A stretch of 64,000 bases of DNA from Ciona intestinalis (Eukaryota > Chordata > Ascidiacea > Phlebobranchia > Cionidae): assembly GCF_000224145.3 (NCBI RefSeq), contig NC_020173.2:5713039-5777038 (forward strand). Direction: 5' to 3'. This document shows positions 1-17,338 of the stretch, piece after piece (position 1 is the stretch's first letter; every line of letters starts with the position of its first letter). The position numbers were made by a program, and so were the translations under genes. Below the pieces are notes generated by a model. The model was not told the origin of the DNA. It saw only the letters and a program-made list of their open reading frames with translations, and did no database searches.

Positions 1-751
1 CACTGTACCTATATACGCTCATTGGAGCAGGCGATGTCAAAGTTTGGAAGTATATTCCAAGAACCAAAAATTCCACGTTCTATTTAAATTAAACAGCGTT
101 TTTTTTATTTTTGTTGGTTAATGACTTCGGACAAAATATGTTAACTAGATTTTATATTTACTTTGTAAAATTGTTTTTTTTTTACTGGTAAACATAAAAA
201 AAGGAAAATTCCGCTCCCCATCGCCATGGCAATGCAAACGCTAAACAGCGATTTCAGACGTCGGCGCAACTTGTATGTGAACTTACTTTGGAAAATCAAT
301 ACGACCTTTGCTTGCTTTGCAAAATGGAACAAATTGTAACAGCTGCAAACGAGTTCTAAGCGGCGTTAACACCGTATAGTCTGCCCTCATTTAGTTGGTA
401 AATCTATATTATGTGAGGCTGTATGTTGGTAAACATAAAATAAAAAACAAGTATAGTAAAATTCTGTTTACTTATCAGTTTTTTCGTAAAGCACTATGAA
501 AAACCTAGAATCAAAGTAATATTTGTATAAGACTGTAAATTGCGGGTCTTTATTAATTTATTGGTTAGATATAAAGTAGAATAATCAAACCAAAACATTT
601 TTTTAGTTGTAGGGCAATGGTTGTTCAAAAAAATCTTTCTCTGCCGACAGTTCTATGCTACTTTTGTAATTAAGTTTATTTTTAATGAAATCCTTTAAAT
701 TACAGCAGATTCCATCTACAGTATATATTGTTTTGGTGCTTTATAACTAGC
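1..751. other. 5' flank of GOT1, no supported gene
   Basis: AT-rich sequence. All three + frames stay open over the first ~90 bases before stops, so the tail of a gene lying to the left could end here, but none of the three short peptides is recognisable. A short open frame on the - strand at 141-332 has no family resemblance or splice context. The final bases, from about 700, should hold the GOT1 leader. Confidence 0.4.
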
Positions 752-6330
<5,579 letters not shown>

Positions 6331-6352
6331 AGTGACATATGTACATGTATAC

Positions 6353-6550
6353 TAGAGTGGGGTAAGATGGGACACCTTTTTATTCCGTTTTCTTGTCCCA
6401 TTTAGTAGTAAACAAAGAGAACAATCAAATAATTATAAAACCGTATCCTCACAACTCCCAGAGACCGTTGGTGATTGTTTAAAACAGGATTAAGATATTT
6501 TGATATTATGTGCTGAAGCCTGAAGGTGTCCCGTTTTCCCCCACCCTACT
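6353..6550 (+). mobile_element. TA-type MITE, common family
   Basis: Ends are TAGAGTGGGGTAAGATGGGA and CCCGTTTTCCCCCACCCTAC. The interior has the family words CCCATTTAGTAGTAAACAAA and ATTATGTGCTGAAG. It sits just after the GOT1 stop codon, in the 3' UTR. Confidence 0.8.
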
Positions 6551-6889
6551 ATATGTTCCATATACAACCTTCTGTATAATTGTAAGAGTGTCAATCTTCA
6601 TTTTTGTAGTAATTTTAATATTACCCAAGTGGTATGTGCTGTAGGTGATTTTATTAGATTTCTATAAATTCCCAATAATCGTGGATTGTTTGTATTGAAA
6701 TAAACAAAATTCAACTCAATTTCTCTGGATTGTGAATGAGCAGATTAGTTGAGTTTAGTAGAGGCAAAACCTGCCAACTCTGGCAGGTATATTGGCAGAG
6801 TATATATTGCGGTGGTTTATATCCCAGGTTCTCTTGCGTGTCTTGTGTCTTTCCAGATTTAAATGTGTTCCTCCCTGTAAGACCTTATC

Positions 6890-7140
6890 CATATACAATG
6901 TTGGGGTAATGGGCCAACTCTGATCTAAATCCCAGGTTCCATGCCTGCCTCACTGTAGGACCTCACCCATATAGAATAGAACGTGCATATACAATGTTGG
7001 GGTAATGGGTCAACTTTGATCTAAATCTCAGGTCCCATGGCGTGCCTCACTGTAGGACCTCACCCATGTAGAACAGAATGTGTGTTTACAATGTTTAGGT
7101 GATGGACTACCTCTGGGTTTGCTGTAAAACCTCATCCACA
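6890..7140 (-). repeat. Small array of the ~95 bp interspersed repeat
   Basis: About three tandem units with the core GGGTAATGGGCCAACTCTGA, TAAATCCCAGGT, GCGTGCCTCACTGTAGGACC and TCACCCATATAGAA. The same unit recurs in + orientation through the PLAA introns. Confidence 0.65.
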
Positions 7141-7980
7141 TAGAAAGAAACAATATGAAAAATAACACTCAGACTCATAACTCTTCAGTGCTGCGCTGTC
7201 TTTTTTTTCAAATCATAATCATACCCGAAAACACCGACTGCAAATATGAAACTGCAAGCCACTACCTTGTTTCAATAGGTTTAACTCAGTGGGCTGAAAC
7301 ATTTCTTGATATCTATATTGATATTTTAACAAAATTTGATGCAAAAATGAGAAACAGTTTCTAAAAAAAAGTTTTAAAAAATTGAACAGAAAAAATAATG
7401 GAGAAAATTCCAAACATATCTGTTCCAAACAAATTTTGTAACAAGAAACATTTTTCTAAAGGAATATCACTTGTACTGTCAGACAGCTCAGGTTCTGCAC
7501 CATTAGTAAAACCGTCTTTTTGACTCCCGTGTTAATCAAATAACAGTAGAAAACCATTCTATAACTAACGCAACGATTGAAGTAATAAGAAGGTACAACT
7601 TTACATTGCAACAGCATTCACTGTTCGACCAATACGTAGTAAATATAATTGGAAAACTATTTCCTACACCCCATGCTCATAAGGTATGCCTTGATAGCAT
7701 GAGGCTATAGAATATAACCAACGATAGACAAACAAAACAACTTAATCTACATTGATAAGTTATCACATTGTAGCGGATAAAACTGTTTGTTTCATTATTA
7801 CTAGGAAAATTGCTTTTTCGACCCTTTTTTGGTAGCACAACAGTACTTAACCAGTCATATAAGTTATAACCATCGATTGACGTAACTAAACAACTCAATC
7901 ATTGCTTACTCAGCAAACGCACTCCGTGTGTTTATAAACTCACTGTCATTTCCCAACATTGATCCTAAGCCATCTTCCCA

Positions 7981-10900
7981 TCACTCCCCAACTTCCACAT
8001 CCTCCCCATGTTGATCTCCAACTTCATCTTCACTTTCCTCTTCATCGCTAACAATATATTTCTTCTTCCTCCCCTCCCCATCTTCTTGCTTTCGTCTTTT
8101 GGCTCCTGAGCAATTTTCAACAAACGATAAAGAAAGTTAAAATTTGAAATACATTTAAAAAAAACTTTTTTTAAAGGGCTTTTATTAACACATTCACAAA
8201 TCTAATAAAACAGTTATTGTAATCCTGATTTTATTGAAAAAATAATTGCTATAACACCATTTTAAGTCGTGGTGTGGCAACAACAGTCGTTATTACACGG
8301 GTGTTTTGTTTCAAACACCTTGTGCCTGCTTACGCGTTACCACGTATGTAACTTAGTGGTTTATGTTTTCGAACCATCAATATGACATGACAATATCATT
8401 ATGACATCACTAACCTTTCTCTATGAAGTCATCATCGTCATCTGAACTTAAATCTTTAGCGTTCATCAATCTTCGCCCGACCTCGGTGTCCGAATCCGAT
8501 GAATATATCTTGTCGCGGTGTGAGAAAGGATGGCCTATGGGTGGAAAGATTAATATATGTTACGTTTAAATTTACAGCTTTCAAGTTTATAACATAGGTG
8601 TAATAATGAGGTAATTTGTATGTTTGTACAATCACTATCACTATAGAATATGTAAACTTGATTACATATGTGCACCATTGGTGGTATCAAGGATTGCACG
8701 GTCATGGATGCATTTATAATTATAAAGTTATACCACATGTGTTTTGTTTCACACACCTCGTGCCCCCTTACCTGTTAACACATGCGTGACTTAAGTATCC
8801 TTGTGTAGCTGGTATTCGTTAACATGGCTGTTCTGTTTCAGCCCCTTATGAATTACCACGTATGTAACTTATTTATCCTCGCATGGCGGGGCAATGACAG
8901 TCATTATAACGTGGGTGTTCTGTTTCATACACCTCAGGCCCGCTTATGAGTTACTGTATATGTAACTTGGTTTGTGATTGTTTTTGTATGGGTGACATTC
9001 TAAACATAGATAAAACTTTCAGTTATATCTAAAACATTCTGCGTACCAGATTTGAATCGATTCTTGAGAGCCGATACACTTTCTTCATCGTCATCGTTAG
9101 TTGTGTGGTCGTCGTATCTGAAAGTGGAAAAGCTTTGTGTTAAAATGTATAAAATAAACAATCCTGCCGATTTAAAACACTACAACTTTTGGGGTGATTG
9201 GCCAACTCCTTCATTCTGGGACGACTTTATGTTGAAGTGTCGTTAAATTATTTCCTTTCCTAAAAACAAACAATCGCGCATAGCTAAAAACTAATAAAAC
9301 GCTACAATAATAATAATGCAACTAATCTATCCTCCCCATCACAAAAAATGACTTTTAAAATTTACTGAAATCCCTATGTTCTCTGGGTAATAGGTCAACT
9401 CTGGTCCATGTTCAACGTCCCAAACCACATTGTAAGGCCTCAGAACGAGATCAACCAGAATAACAATAATGACAACATCACCTTTCCTCCAGATATCCTG
9501 ATGAGAGCCCTCTCATATGAGACTTCTCTCTCATCCTCCTCTTCTGTGCTTCCCTCCGCATATGAGCCTTCAGTTGATCTTCCTCTTCCTTCAACAACGC
9601 AGCTTTTCTAGACTCCGGATCTTGACCAGCGATTGGGAGGACCCGGACCTGAAATAAAAAAGATTGAGAATTGGAAAAAATTATAGAAAACTCCTTGATG
9701 AGTAAATATAAATATACTTATACAAGTAAATTTTCCAAAACTTAGTAAAAAATTATAGAATTTAAAGCTCGTTGTTGGGGTAATAAACCAACTCTGGCCT
9801 AAATCCCATTTAGTGACCACTGGGTTGGAGCAATGTCCAATAAGTGGCTTGGCCAAGGAAACACATATTATATACTTATTAGCATTAAGTATTGATTGAT
9901 GCATCTTTTTTACGCTGCAAGCATCTAACCACCTAGTCACAGTTATAGAGAACATAACGGGAATTAAATATAATTTACCTTCTGTTGGTTCTGGTTATGC
10001 CTCATGGCTAACCTACTTGTCATTCGTTTATGAGTTGCTGACTTGGTACTGTGCGGTCGGAACGTTAGTTTTGTTTTAAATACGGCTTGTCCTTGTAGAC
10101 CGGTTCCTTGTCGGATGAATAAATGGTTGTGGTCGCCCTGGAATAACAATCTTATATTACGATATAAGATTACTTCAAGAGAGATATAAGAATACTACAG
10201 GAAGCCTATACAACCATAATGTAATGTTAGGGTGTCTAAAGTGAAATGTTTGAAACAGAAGTGACGTTATATGTTTTATCCCTCAAGTTTAAAGTGCAAA
10301 ATAGTTCTTACCCTGATGTTAGGTGTCTATACAAACAAGCAGAGCCAAAGTATATTGCATTCACCATATTAATCAATGAGGTTCCCTATGTTTGACAACT
10401 ATGGGTGTAACTGTATTTTAACAATGTCACCCCAGATTTTACCCTGGTGTTAGGTGTCTATACAAACAAGCAGGGCCACAGTATACTGCATTCACCACAT
10501 TAATTAATGAGGTTTCCTATGTTTAACAACTATGAGGGTAACTGCATTTTAACAATGTCACCCCAGATTTTACCCTGGTGTTAGTTGTCTATACAAACAA
10601 GCAGGGCCAAAGTATACTGCATTCACCACATTAATTAATGAGGTTCCCTATGTTTGACAACTATAAGTGTAACTGCGATGTCACCCTATTTTCTTTCAAA
10701 AAATACAAATCTGGCGCCTTTGGTTAGAATGGTAATAGCTTCTTCAAGCTTCCCTAAATTTTGAGGGCTAGTAATTTAAAACTAACCTGTAGCGACATCT
10801 GGTGGACATCGAATATCTCCGACCCAAGATGAAGTGACAAACTACCGTCCGACCACCTCACCAATCGTGAGTTCGATTCAAGAAGTTCGATCCCGTTCTC

Positions 10901-13487
10901 ATCAACGTATTTCCTCCAACGCATCGTGTTTTCAACCTGGTGTGGTAAAGTTATTGGTGGTATTTTAAAGGGAAATGTAAATGGTCACCCTTAAAAACAT
11001 ATTCTTGCACAACACAATCAATTTGGAAAGACAAATATTATTAAAAGGCAAAAGCAGGAATACAATTTCATTTTCTTTCCAAAAAATAACTTTGATTTAG
11101 CTTGCCACCGCTGGTGTGACAAACGTTATTGTAGATTCAACAACCCAATAGGGTGTGTACAAGTACAGCAGCACAAGTATTTAGCATAAGTGCAGCAAAA
11201 TATCTGCACAATTTTACTCTAGCAACATTTTCCACAGCTTTAAACTTTCCCGGCCAAAAATAAAGAAATCCTGTAGTGTAGCTTCCCAATACATACAGAA
11301 TAATCCTGCGGTTCCTGCCCACCAACCTCACCTTTAACTTGAGCCTTGTCCTTCCTTCCTCATCCAACAACTCATCTTCCTCAATCTCATCTTCGTATAC
11401 AGCTGGATCAAACGGTCGGGCCTCCACGCTAATGAAGTTGGGAAACCTCACGAAATGAATCGCCGATCCAAGGTCCGTCATTATTTTCGGGATTTCCACT
11501 TCAATTCGTGTCTCCTGTGATTATGGTGGTGTTGTAATAGGTATTTCATCACGGGCCGTAAACCTAAGGGGGCAGGGTGGGCAGATAAACCAAGGAATTT
11601 TTATTCAAAATTCTAAGTCTTTAACTTTTAATAAAAAGGCGAAAGTATATGTCACTTAATCCATGTACAGAATTAGGCACCAAACCTGGGGTGGCAGGGT
11701 GGGCAGGCCTCACATGAATACTTACTGCATTAATCACTAAACATTACTGCCAATTTCCTTCTTTTCCTTTTTTAATTAAATTAATTTTTTTCTTTGTTAT
11801 CGTATTTAAGGAAATAACTAAAATAATATATTAACAGTTATGTTATAACTGCCACCTGTGTGTAAAAGTTTGATGCCTTTATTGTTAACAAAAAACTCTA
11901 TCTGATGTTAACAAAAAAATCTCCATTAACAAAAATTTTTTAGAAAAAAAAAAAAAAAATATATATATAATTAAAAATTACTCTGACCATTGATTCCTTC
12001 TCTTGCTCCTGTTGTTCCTCCACCTCATCCTCATCATCAGTAATCCTTGATCTTCGATGAACAACTTCTTCTTCTTCCTCTTCTTCTTCCATGGCTTCAA
12101 CTGGAATAAAAAAGCTTGAAAACTAGTATGGGAACTTTTTGTTTTGTGATCTTAAAGGACAACCATCTGCCATTTGAATAAACATTGTCTAAAAAAATTG
12201 TCCGCTATCGAAGCTATGAGAGCTTGTGCTAAGTTTTTGACAAATACTTGACATCTGACATGTGATGTAATAACTTTAAACATATACATAGATATATATA
12301 AAGAAAGCAGTCACCTGTTTCTTGCTTCTCTTCATCGGAAGATGAAATATCATCAGCATCTCCAAATAAGTTGCTCACTTTTTCTTGATCTGAATATAAT
12401 ATGAGTGTTAGTGTATTGAATACAAAATTGGAGTAGACTCATAGACTTCACCTGATCCAATGGTCTCTTCTATTTTATTTTATGGCAAGGGAAATATTAT
12501 TTTATAGTTTAAACATTTTTTGGTTTCTTGGAATACTGATATATTAATAGTTTAATTTTTTTTAAATAGAATACAAGTTTAGACACAAACAATATTGAAT
12601 AAAATAAAGTAAAATATGATATTACCTTCAGGTGGATTTGATTCATCACTTGATGCGGCTTCCACTTCATGTGTTGCTGTGTTTGTTTCCTCGTTATCTT
12701 CGCTGTCACTACCTGACTGTTGGGGTTGAGGGGTGCCTGGTGTAAAGGTTGGTTTTAGACGATAATGTAACTTATTTATCCTTTGGCAGGGCAACGTAGC
12801 AGCGCAACAACAGTGGTTAAAAGGTAGGTGTTTTCTTTTATATACCTTGTGCCTGATTTTGAGTTACCACATATGTAACTTATTTATCTTCACTTGGTGG
12901 GGCAACGACAGCTCTTATAACACGGGTGTTCTGTTTCATACACCTTGTGCCCGCTTATGAGTTACACATATGTAACTTATTTATCTTCCCGTGGAGGGGT
13001 AAAGACAGTCGTTATAATGTGAATGTTCTTTTCCATACTTCACGTCGGGCTACAAGCAGATACAATAACCACTGCGCCAGGGTGGCCAATCAAGTGATAA
13101 TATAAAACAGGGCGAAATTAAGTAAAAGTTACCTTCTCCCTCATTTTGTTCCTCATCACTTGAAGCTCCTCCAGCCTCATTTTGTTCACTTCCAGATTCC
13201 CCACTCTGCTCTTCATTCCCCGATTCCTCATTCTCCTCCTGAGTTCCTCCTTCCTCCTCTCCTGACTCCTGCACCTCTTCATCTGATCCCTGATCCTCTC
13301 CCTCCGACCCTGCAACATTTTGCTCCTCATCTGACCCTGCAACGTTTTGCTCCTCATCTGACCCCGCATCCTCCTCTTCGGGGGAGGACCCTCCAAACAA
13401 TCCCTCTTCCGTTGCGGGATTTTCTTCATGATCCGAACCATCATCATCATTGGAACTATCCTCCCCAAATAATTGTTCTTCTTCCAT
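7981..13487 (-). CDS. LEO1: RNA polymerase-associated protein LEO1, 11 exons
   Basis: Subunit of the nuclear Paf1 complex, which travels with RNA polymerase II and supports elongation and histone marking. Exons in coding order: 13133-13487, 12626-12736, 12315-12389, 11982-12100, 11332-11514, 10787-10936, 9979-10137, 9482-9648, 9047-9117, 8415-8534 and 7981-8105. They join in frame to 544 residues. Residues 1-220 are a very acidic Glu/Asp/Ser/Gln tail built from SDEEQN-like repeats. The conserved Leo1 core follows, with [73 protein letters not shown] and [10 protein letters not shown]. The C-terminal part ([39 protein letters not shown]) also matches animal LEO1, including the acidic end. The acidic exon has a long mirror frame on the + strand (13160-13561), which is a shadow. 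Confidence 0.95.
8262..8375 (-). mobile_element. SINE tail module
   Basis: CGTTATTACACGGGTGTTTT and TTACCACGTATGTAACTTAG mark the tail core. It lies between LEO1 exons 10 and 11. Confidence 0.55.
8728..9000 (-). mobile_element. SINE tail dimer
   Basis: Two or more tail copies in a row. ACCTCGTGCCCCCTTACC near 8755 and TAACGTGGGTGTTCTGTTTC near 8908 come from separate units, with further partial units between them. It lies in a LEO1 intron. Confidence 0.5.
10309..10695. repeat. Tandem array, ~130 bp unit x3, in LEO1 intron 6
   Basis: Three head-to-tail units begin near 10309, 10437 and 10570. Each has ACCCTG(A/G)TGTTAG, GTGTCTATACAAACAAGCAG (one variant), CTGCATTCACCA and ATGAGGTT(C/T)CCTATGTTT. 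The third unit is shortened. A single diverged unit recurs in a PLAA intron near 40455-40525, so the sequence also occurs dispersed. Confidence 0.75.
12765..13055 (-). mobile_element. SINE tail trimer
   Basis: Three successive tail modules, each opening with GTAACTTATTTATC. The middle unit has CTTATAACACGGGTGTTCTG and the outer two are more diverged. It lies in LEO1 intron 1. Confidence 0.6.
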
Positions 13488-14794
13488 TTCAAACCAAGTT
13501 TAAGAATTCCTTCAAATGTTCTTTTGTATGCTGTTTTGCTGTTGGTGCAAATTTTAACTAAACCAAACTTTAAAGATCCTTTATTAGTAATGCAGACCAA
13601 CTTTTAGAGCTCCTTTACTTGGCAAATTCAAACTACCCAATAAATCAGGTCAACATTCAGTTTGTGGTATTTGGCATGCGAAATCTAATGTCAATGCAAA
13701 TATAATACACCTAGGCTATTATGAACCTGTAGAATACATTATAAACACTTAAACAACAACCACAAGCAAATAGAATACCAAACAATGCTCAACACCAGAC
13801 ATATACAAGTTTACACTATAAAGTTTTACAGTACACTAGGTCTACGTTTATCGGTGCTAGTGAACAATCCCCCACCTTATTTGCTAACCACCAACCTCCA
13901 ACACTTTCCCCCAGCCTATTCTGCTGTATGTACCGGAGGATTATTCAATCTCCACTAGTGTCCGTTTATCTTATACGTTACCAGTCAACGTAAAAACCAA
14001 TGCTTACATTTAACGAGCAACGAGGATTCTTTATCTGTTTAAAAATACCTTAAATTATCATAATACTTGCTTAAAACTATAAAAAAAACAAGGATAACTA
14101 CATACAAAAAATCAAAACATGCTTTAACACGCATTAATGATTATGCATCACGTGGTCACGGCCGTACATAAAAATTGTATTACAGTGAACTTTTAAATTT
14201 AGGGGTCTTCAAACTAAAGATATCACGGCACTTACAAGTTTGTTCTGTAGTATTAAGAATTATACACAAAATAAATTGTTATAAAACCATATGGTCTACA
14301 TATTACTAAATTTTGGGTTGATTTAATGAGGATTCTGACTCAATCTGCAAACTGAGTTTAACAACCACTTTTCCTAAGTAGTTTTACCCTACTGTGTGTT
14401 TAATGACAGTCGTTTTGCTGTTGATTCATTTTTCCTAGGTGCTTTTAAACTGATCTTTGCTAATGTATACTGATAGACAAATAGTTCATTTTCTAAAGGT
14501 GAATTACCTTCTGGTAATTGCCATTGAGTGTCGGGTGTCCATTGATACATGCAATTTAGTTTAAAAAACCCAGAAATCCTGTGCCAAATTATTCCATCAA
14601 ACAGTTTAAATAAAACAGAACCTTTTTAGTTTAAAAAAGTTGTTGTTTTTGGCGAACTAAAAAAAACAGTGAACAATTTATTTTGGATACAATACATGGC
14701 AGTGTGTAAATATATCTATGTTAAAATATAAACACAGACTATTACAATAACGCGAATAAAAGCAGTCCATGATGGTTGGTTAAAAACTAATGTC
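13488..14794. other. Intergenic, LEO1 5' to CENP-A 3'
   Basis: LEO1 upstream sequence and the CENP-A 3' flank. The only recognised item is an interspersed repeat copy at 13853-13970. No coding frame or RNA gene is supported. The region is AT-rich with short homopolymers. Confidence 0.55.
13853..13970. mobile_element. Interspersed repeat, GTGCTAGTGAAGAAT family, copy B
   Basis: Opens GGTGCTAGTGAACAATCCCC and closes GTACCGGAGGATTATTCAAT...CTCCACTAGTG. The two ends are imperfect inverted repeats, as expected of a small DNA-transposon derivative. Confidence 0.6.
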
Positions 14795-16199
14795 TCATTC
14801 AGTTCCATCTCTATGCCTCAGCTTCCTGATAAACTGGGCGTCTTTAGTCATGACAGTAACACGGTTTGTAAAAGTGGCTGCCAGGTTGCAATCCTCGAAA
14901 AACCTGACAAGATAAGCTTCAGCTGCTTCATGCAGAGCCTGGATTGCCAAGCTTTGCCATGCAGAGATACGTGGGTTAATTTTGTACTGTATTTCACGCA
15001 CCTGTTAATACAGAACATATAAGCAATGAATTACTAAATCTCATCTATTTATTCTCATTTATAAAGTCAAGGACAGTCGTTTCAAACAGATATTCCTGTT
15101 TCATGCACTTTGTGCTCGCTTATGGGTTACCACGTATGTAACTTATTTATCCTTGCGTGGTGGGGCAACGACAGTCGTTATAAACGGGTGTTCTGTTTCA
15201 TATACCTCGTGCCCCTTACGAGTTACCAAGCATGTAACTTCATGGGTGACTCATTAATGTTTATTTTGGGGCTGAGCAAATGTATATTTATACTAGACTA
15301 AACACTAAATGTGAAATGTATAAATATATGCATTTGCCCATCCCTAAAAAGGTGGAAAGTGCTTCACAGACATTTTGGCCTGTACACAGAACATCAGTTG
15401 AAAAATTAATACTACTTTAACAAAGTAACAAACCACTCTGCTGAAAGGGAGTTTTCTTATAGAAAGGTTGGTAGTGGATTGTAGTTTGCGAATATCTTTC
15501 AAAACTTGTACACCAGGTCTTTTCCTCGGCTTCCTAACTGTGGAGCAAAATGTAGGAGTGACAAAAACTTAAATATGCATGGTTTTGATGCAGCATACTC
15601 TTCCTTTGTCTTTAGAAAAACGAGAGAATAAAAAAATGATTCATTAGTGTATCTGTATTTTAACAATGTCATCCTACAAAATTTGTTTTGGTTAAAAATC
15701 TATGACGCATTTGTAGAGCTTGGGTAATAAACACTGGGATACCTGGAGTTTTTTTCTTTGGTTGACTTGATTTTCTCTTGGCAGAACCAGAGGCAGAAGA
15801 TTGGCTATGTCTCGATTTGTTTGGTGTTCTGCTGGTTGAAGGACCTGTAAAATTATTATATAATGGGTTCAAGAGGGTCGCTGCTACTATTGTGGGTGCA
15901 GGTGTCCTCGGGTAAGACACTTAACGGCAATTGCTGTAATCCAGCGGCCACTAATGGGTTGTCCAAATTATCAGCCAAATAAAAAGAAAAAAATAATCTA
16001 AAAATAAAACAGAAAGTAACATACATGGTAACTCGAAGCTGACACAAGGTGTATGAAACAGAACCCCCTGTGTTAAAATGACAGCTGTTTTCCAACCACG
16101 CAAGGATAAAGCAAGTTACATTTATTCATTTGTGAATTCTCTAAATATCGGTAATATTTATTGTTTACCTGGTGAATGCACTTGTGGCTGTCGTACCAT
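14795..16199 (-). CDS. CENPA: Centromeric histone H3 variant (CENP-A), 4 exons
   Basis: Replaces H3 in centromeric nucleosomes and marks the site of kinetochore assembly. Exons: 16169-16199, 15743-15844, 15434-15537 and 14795-15001. They join in frame to 147 residues. The N-terminal tail (about 55 residues) is Ser/Lys-rich, does not resemble H3 ([14 protein letters not shown], then [12 protein letters not shown]), and leads into [19 protein letters not shown]. The histone fold follows: [15 protein letters not shown] (alpha 1), [20 protein letters not shown] (alpha 2) and [16 protein letters not shown] (alpha 3). CENP-A features are the non-H3 tail, one extra residue in loop 1 ([11 protein letters not shown] against the canonical DFKTDLRFQS), Trp in place of the H3 Phe in that loop, and Ala-Ala in the HEAAEA helix. 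A testis or other replicative H3 is unlikely given this divergence and the introns. Confidence 0.87.
15070..15265 (-). mobile_element. SINE tail dimer in CENP-A intron 3
   Basis: Two tail units. The second is well preserved: GTAACTTATTTATCCTTGCG, then GGGTGTTCTGTTTCATATAC. Confidence 0.55.
15855..16135 (+). mobile_element. Composite SINE lacking the tRNA A-box region
   Basis: Begins at the B-box side (AATGGGTTCAAGAGGGTCGC), then GCTGCTACTATTGTGGGTGC, AAGACACTTAACGGCAATTG, an A-rich linker and one tail (GGTAACTCGAAGCTGACACA). It sits in CENP-A intron 1, directly before exon 2 on the coding strand. Confidence 0.65.
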
Positions 16200-16468
16200 G
16201 TTCCTCAATATATATTGAGATTATTCTTTAGAGGTGTTTATGTCACCAATATTTGCAATAATTGTTAACATCAGATAAAACAAGTTCAACTATGATTGAA
16301 TATATTCACTGAAAGCAACAAATAAAGAATCTACTTTTTGCGCTTGTGAAAAAATCTCCCCCCACGTTATCTGTAACTGGTAAATGGCAAATGTAACTCG
16401 TAATAACCCACGACCTATACGTGGTAACTCGTAAGCAGGCACGAAGTGAATAAAACAGAACACCTGTG

Positions 16469-16600
16469 GGTGCTAGTGAAGAGTCTTCCCCCCACCTAAT
16501 TTGCTAACCACTAACCTCTAAACCCTATAACCACTAACACTTTCCACCAGCATATTCTGCTATGTACCGGAAGATTCTTCACTACTGCCCACCAGTGTTA
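16469..16600. mobile_element. Interspersed repeat, GTGCTAGTGAAGAAT family, copy C
   Basis: Opens GGTGCTAGTGAAGAGTCTTC and closes GTACCGGAAGATTCTTCACT, a clear terminal inverted repeat. The middle has TAACCACTAACCTCTAAACC. Confidence 0.65.
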
Positions 16601-16917
16601 TAAAAACTACTAATTTGGTTCTAATTTTAATTCAGCGTTTAACTTGCTGCAACCTTATGGTAACTCACAACTAAACAACTCACCCATTTTGTTGATTTTT
16701 AAAATTTAAATGGCCCGCAGTGAAAATTAGAACGGACAAGATCAGGGCAAGCATATCACTTTAATAGGGGAGTACTAAAACAATTAAAAAACAAACAAAA
16801 ATATGAGCATTATTGTTTTAATCAAAACATGATTTGTTTAGAGTTTCCAAGTATTTAGTTGTGTAATTGGTTATATATTGATCCATATAGCCCATGCCCT
16901 ACGCCAGAGTGCGTATA

Positions 16918-17100
16918 TAGTGGGGAAAGATGGGACACCTTTAGCACGAAATATATAAATATCCTGATTTTAAACAATTAACAATGGTCTATGAAAGTCG
17001 CGGGGACAAGGTTTTATAATTCCTTGAATGTTTTTTTGTTTGCTACCAAAATGTACGAGAAAATAGAATGAAAAGGTGTCCCATCTTTCCCCATCCTACT
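16918..17100 (-). mobile_element. TA-type MITE, common family
   Basis: Ends TAGTGGGGAAAGATGGGACA and CCATCTTTCCCCATCCTACT. In this orientation the interior reads TAAACAATTAACAATGGTCT and TTTGTTTGCTACCAAAATG. Confidence 0.8.
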
Positions 17101-17338
17101 ATATAAACATGTTTATATACGGACTGTGCCCTACACAACTCAGGGTCGCAGGTTTTACACTAGATATTTACTTATTCGGAACTTAACCTGTATAATTGGA
17201 TTAACTGCAAAGGTGTAATTAAGTTTCTATTTTCTCATTTTAAACAAAACCCGTTTATTTTCTTTGGCGCTTTAAAGAGAAGCAGTTTATTAAGCGAAGC
17301 CACTACGCCAACATAAATTCACAGCCAGAGAGATAGGC

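Larger units (their letters stand above)
6331..7980. other. Intergenic, GOT1 3' end to LEO1 3' end
   Basis: The two genes converge here. The stretch holds the GOT1 3' UTR, a MITE (6353-6550), a small ~95 bp repeat array (6890-7140) and AT-rich sequence from 7140 on. Short open frames (7155-7364 +, 7219-7428 -, 7677-7898 -) look like chance. Confidence 0.6.
16200..17338. other. Intergenic upstream of CENP-A
   Basis: Contains the CENP-A promoter side, a SINE-tail scrap near 16380-16460, an interspersed repeat (16469-16600) and a MITE (16918-17100). No gene is seen. Confidence 0.55.

Noticed and set aside
1-110. Possible last exon of a gene from the left
   Set aside because: All three frames are briefly open and none gives a recognisable peptide, so it cannot be supported within the window.
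13160-13561. 133-codon + strand frame rich in Pro/His/Leu
   Set aside because: Exact antisense of the acidic first exon of LEO1.
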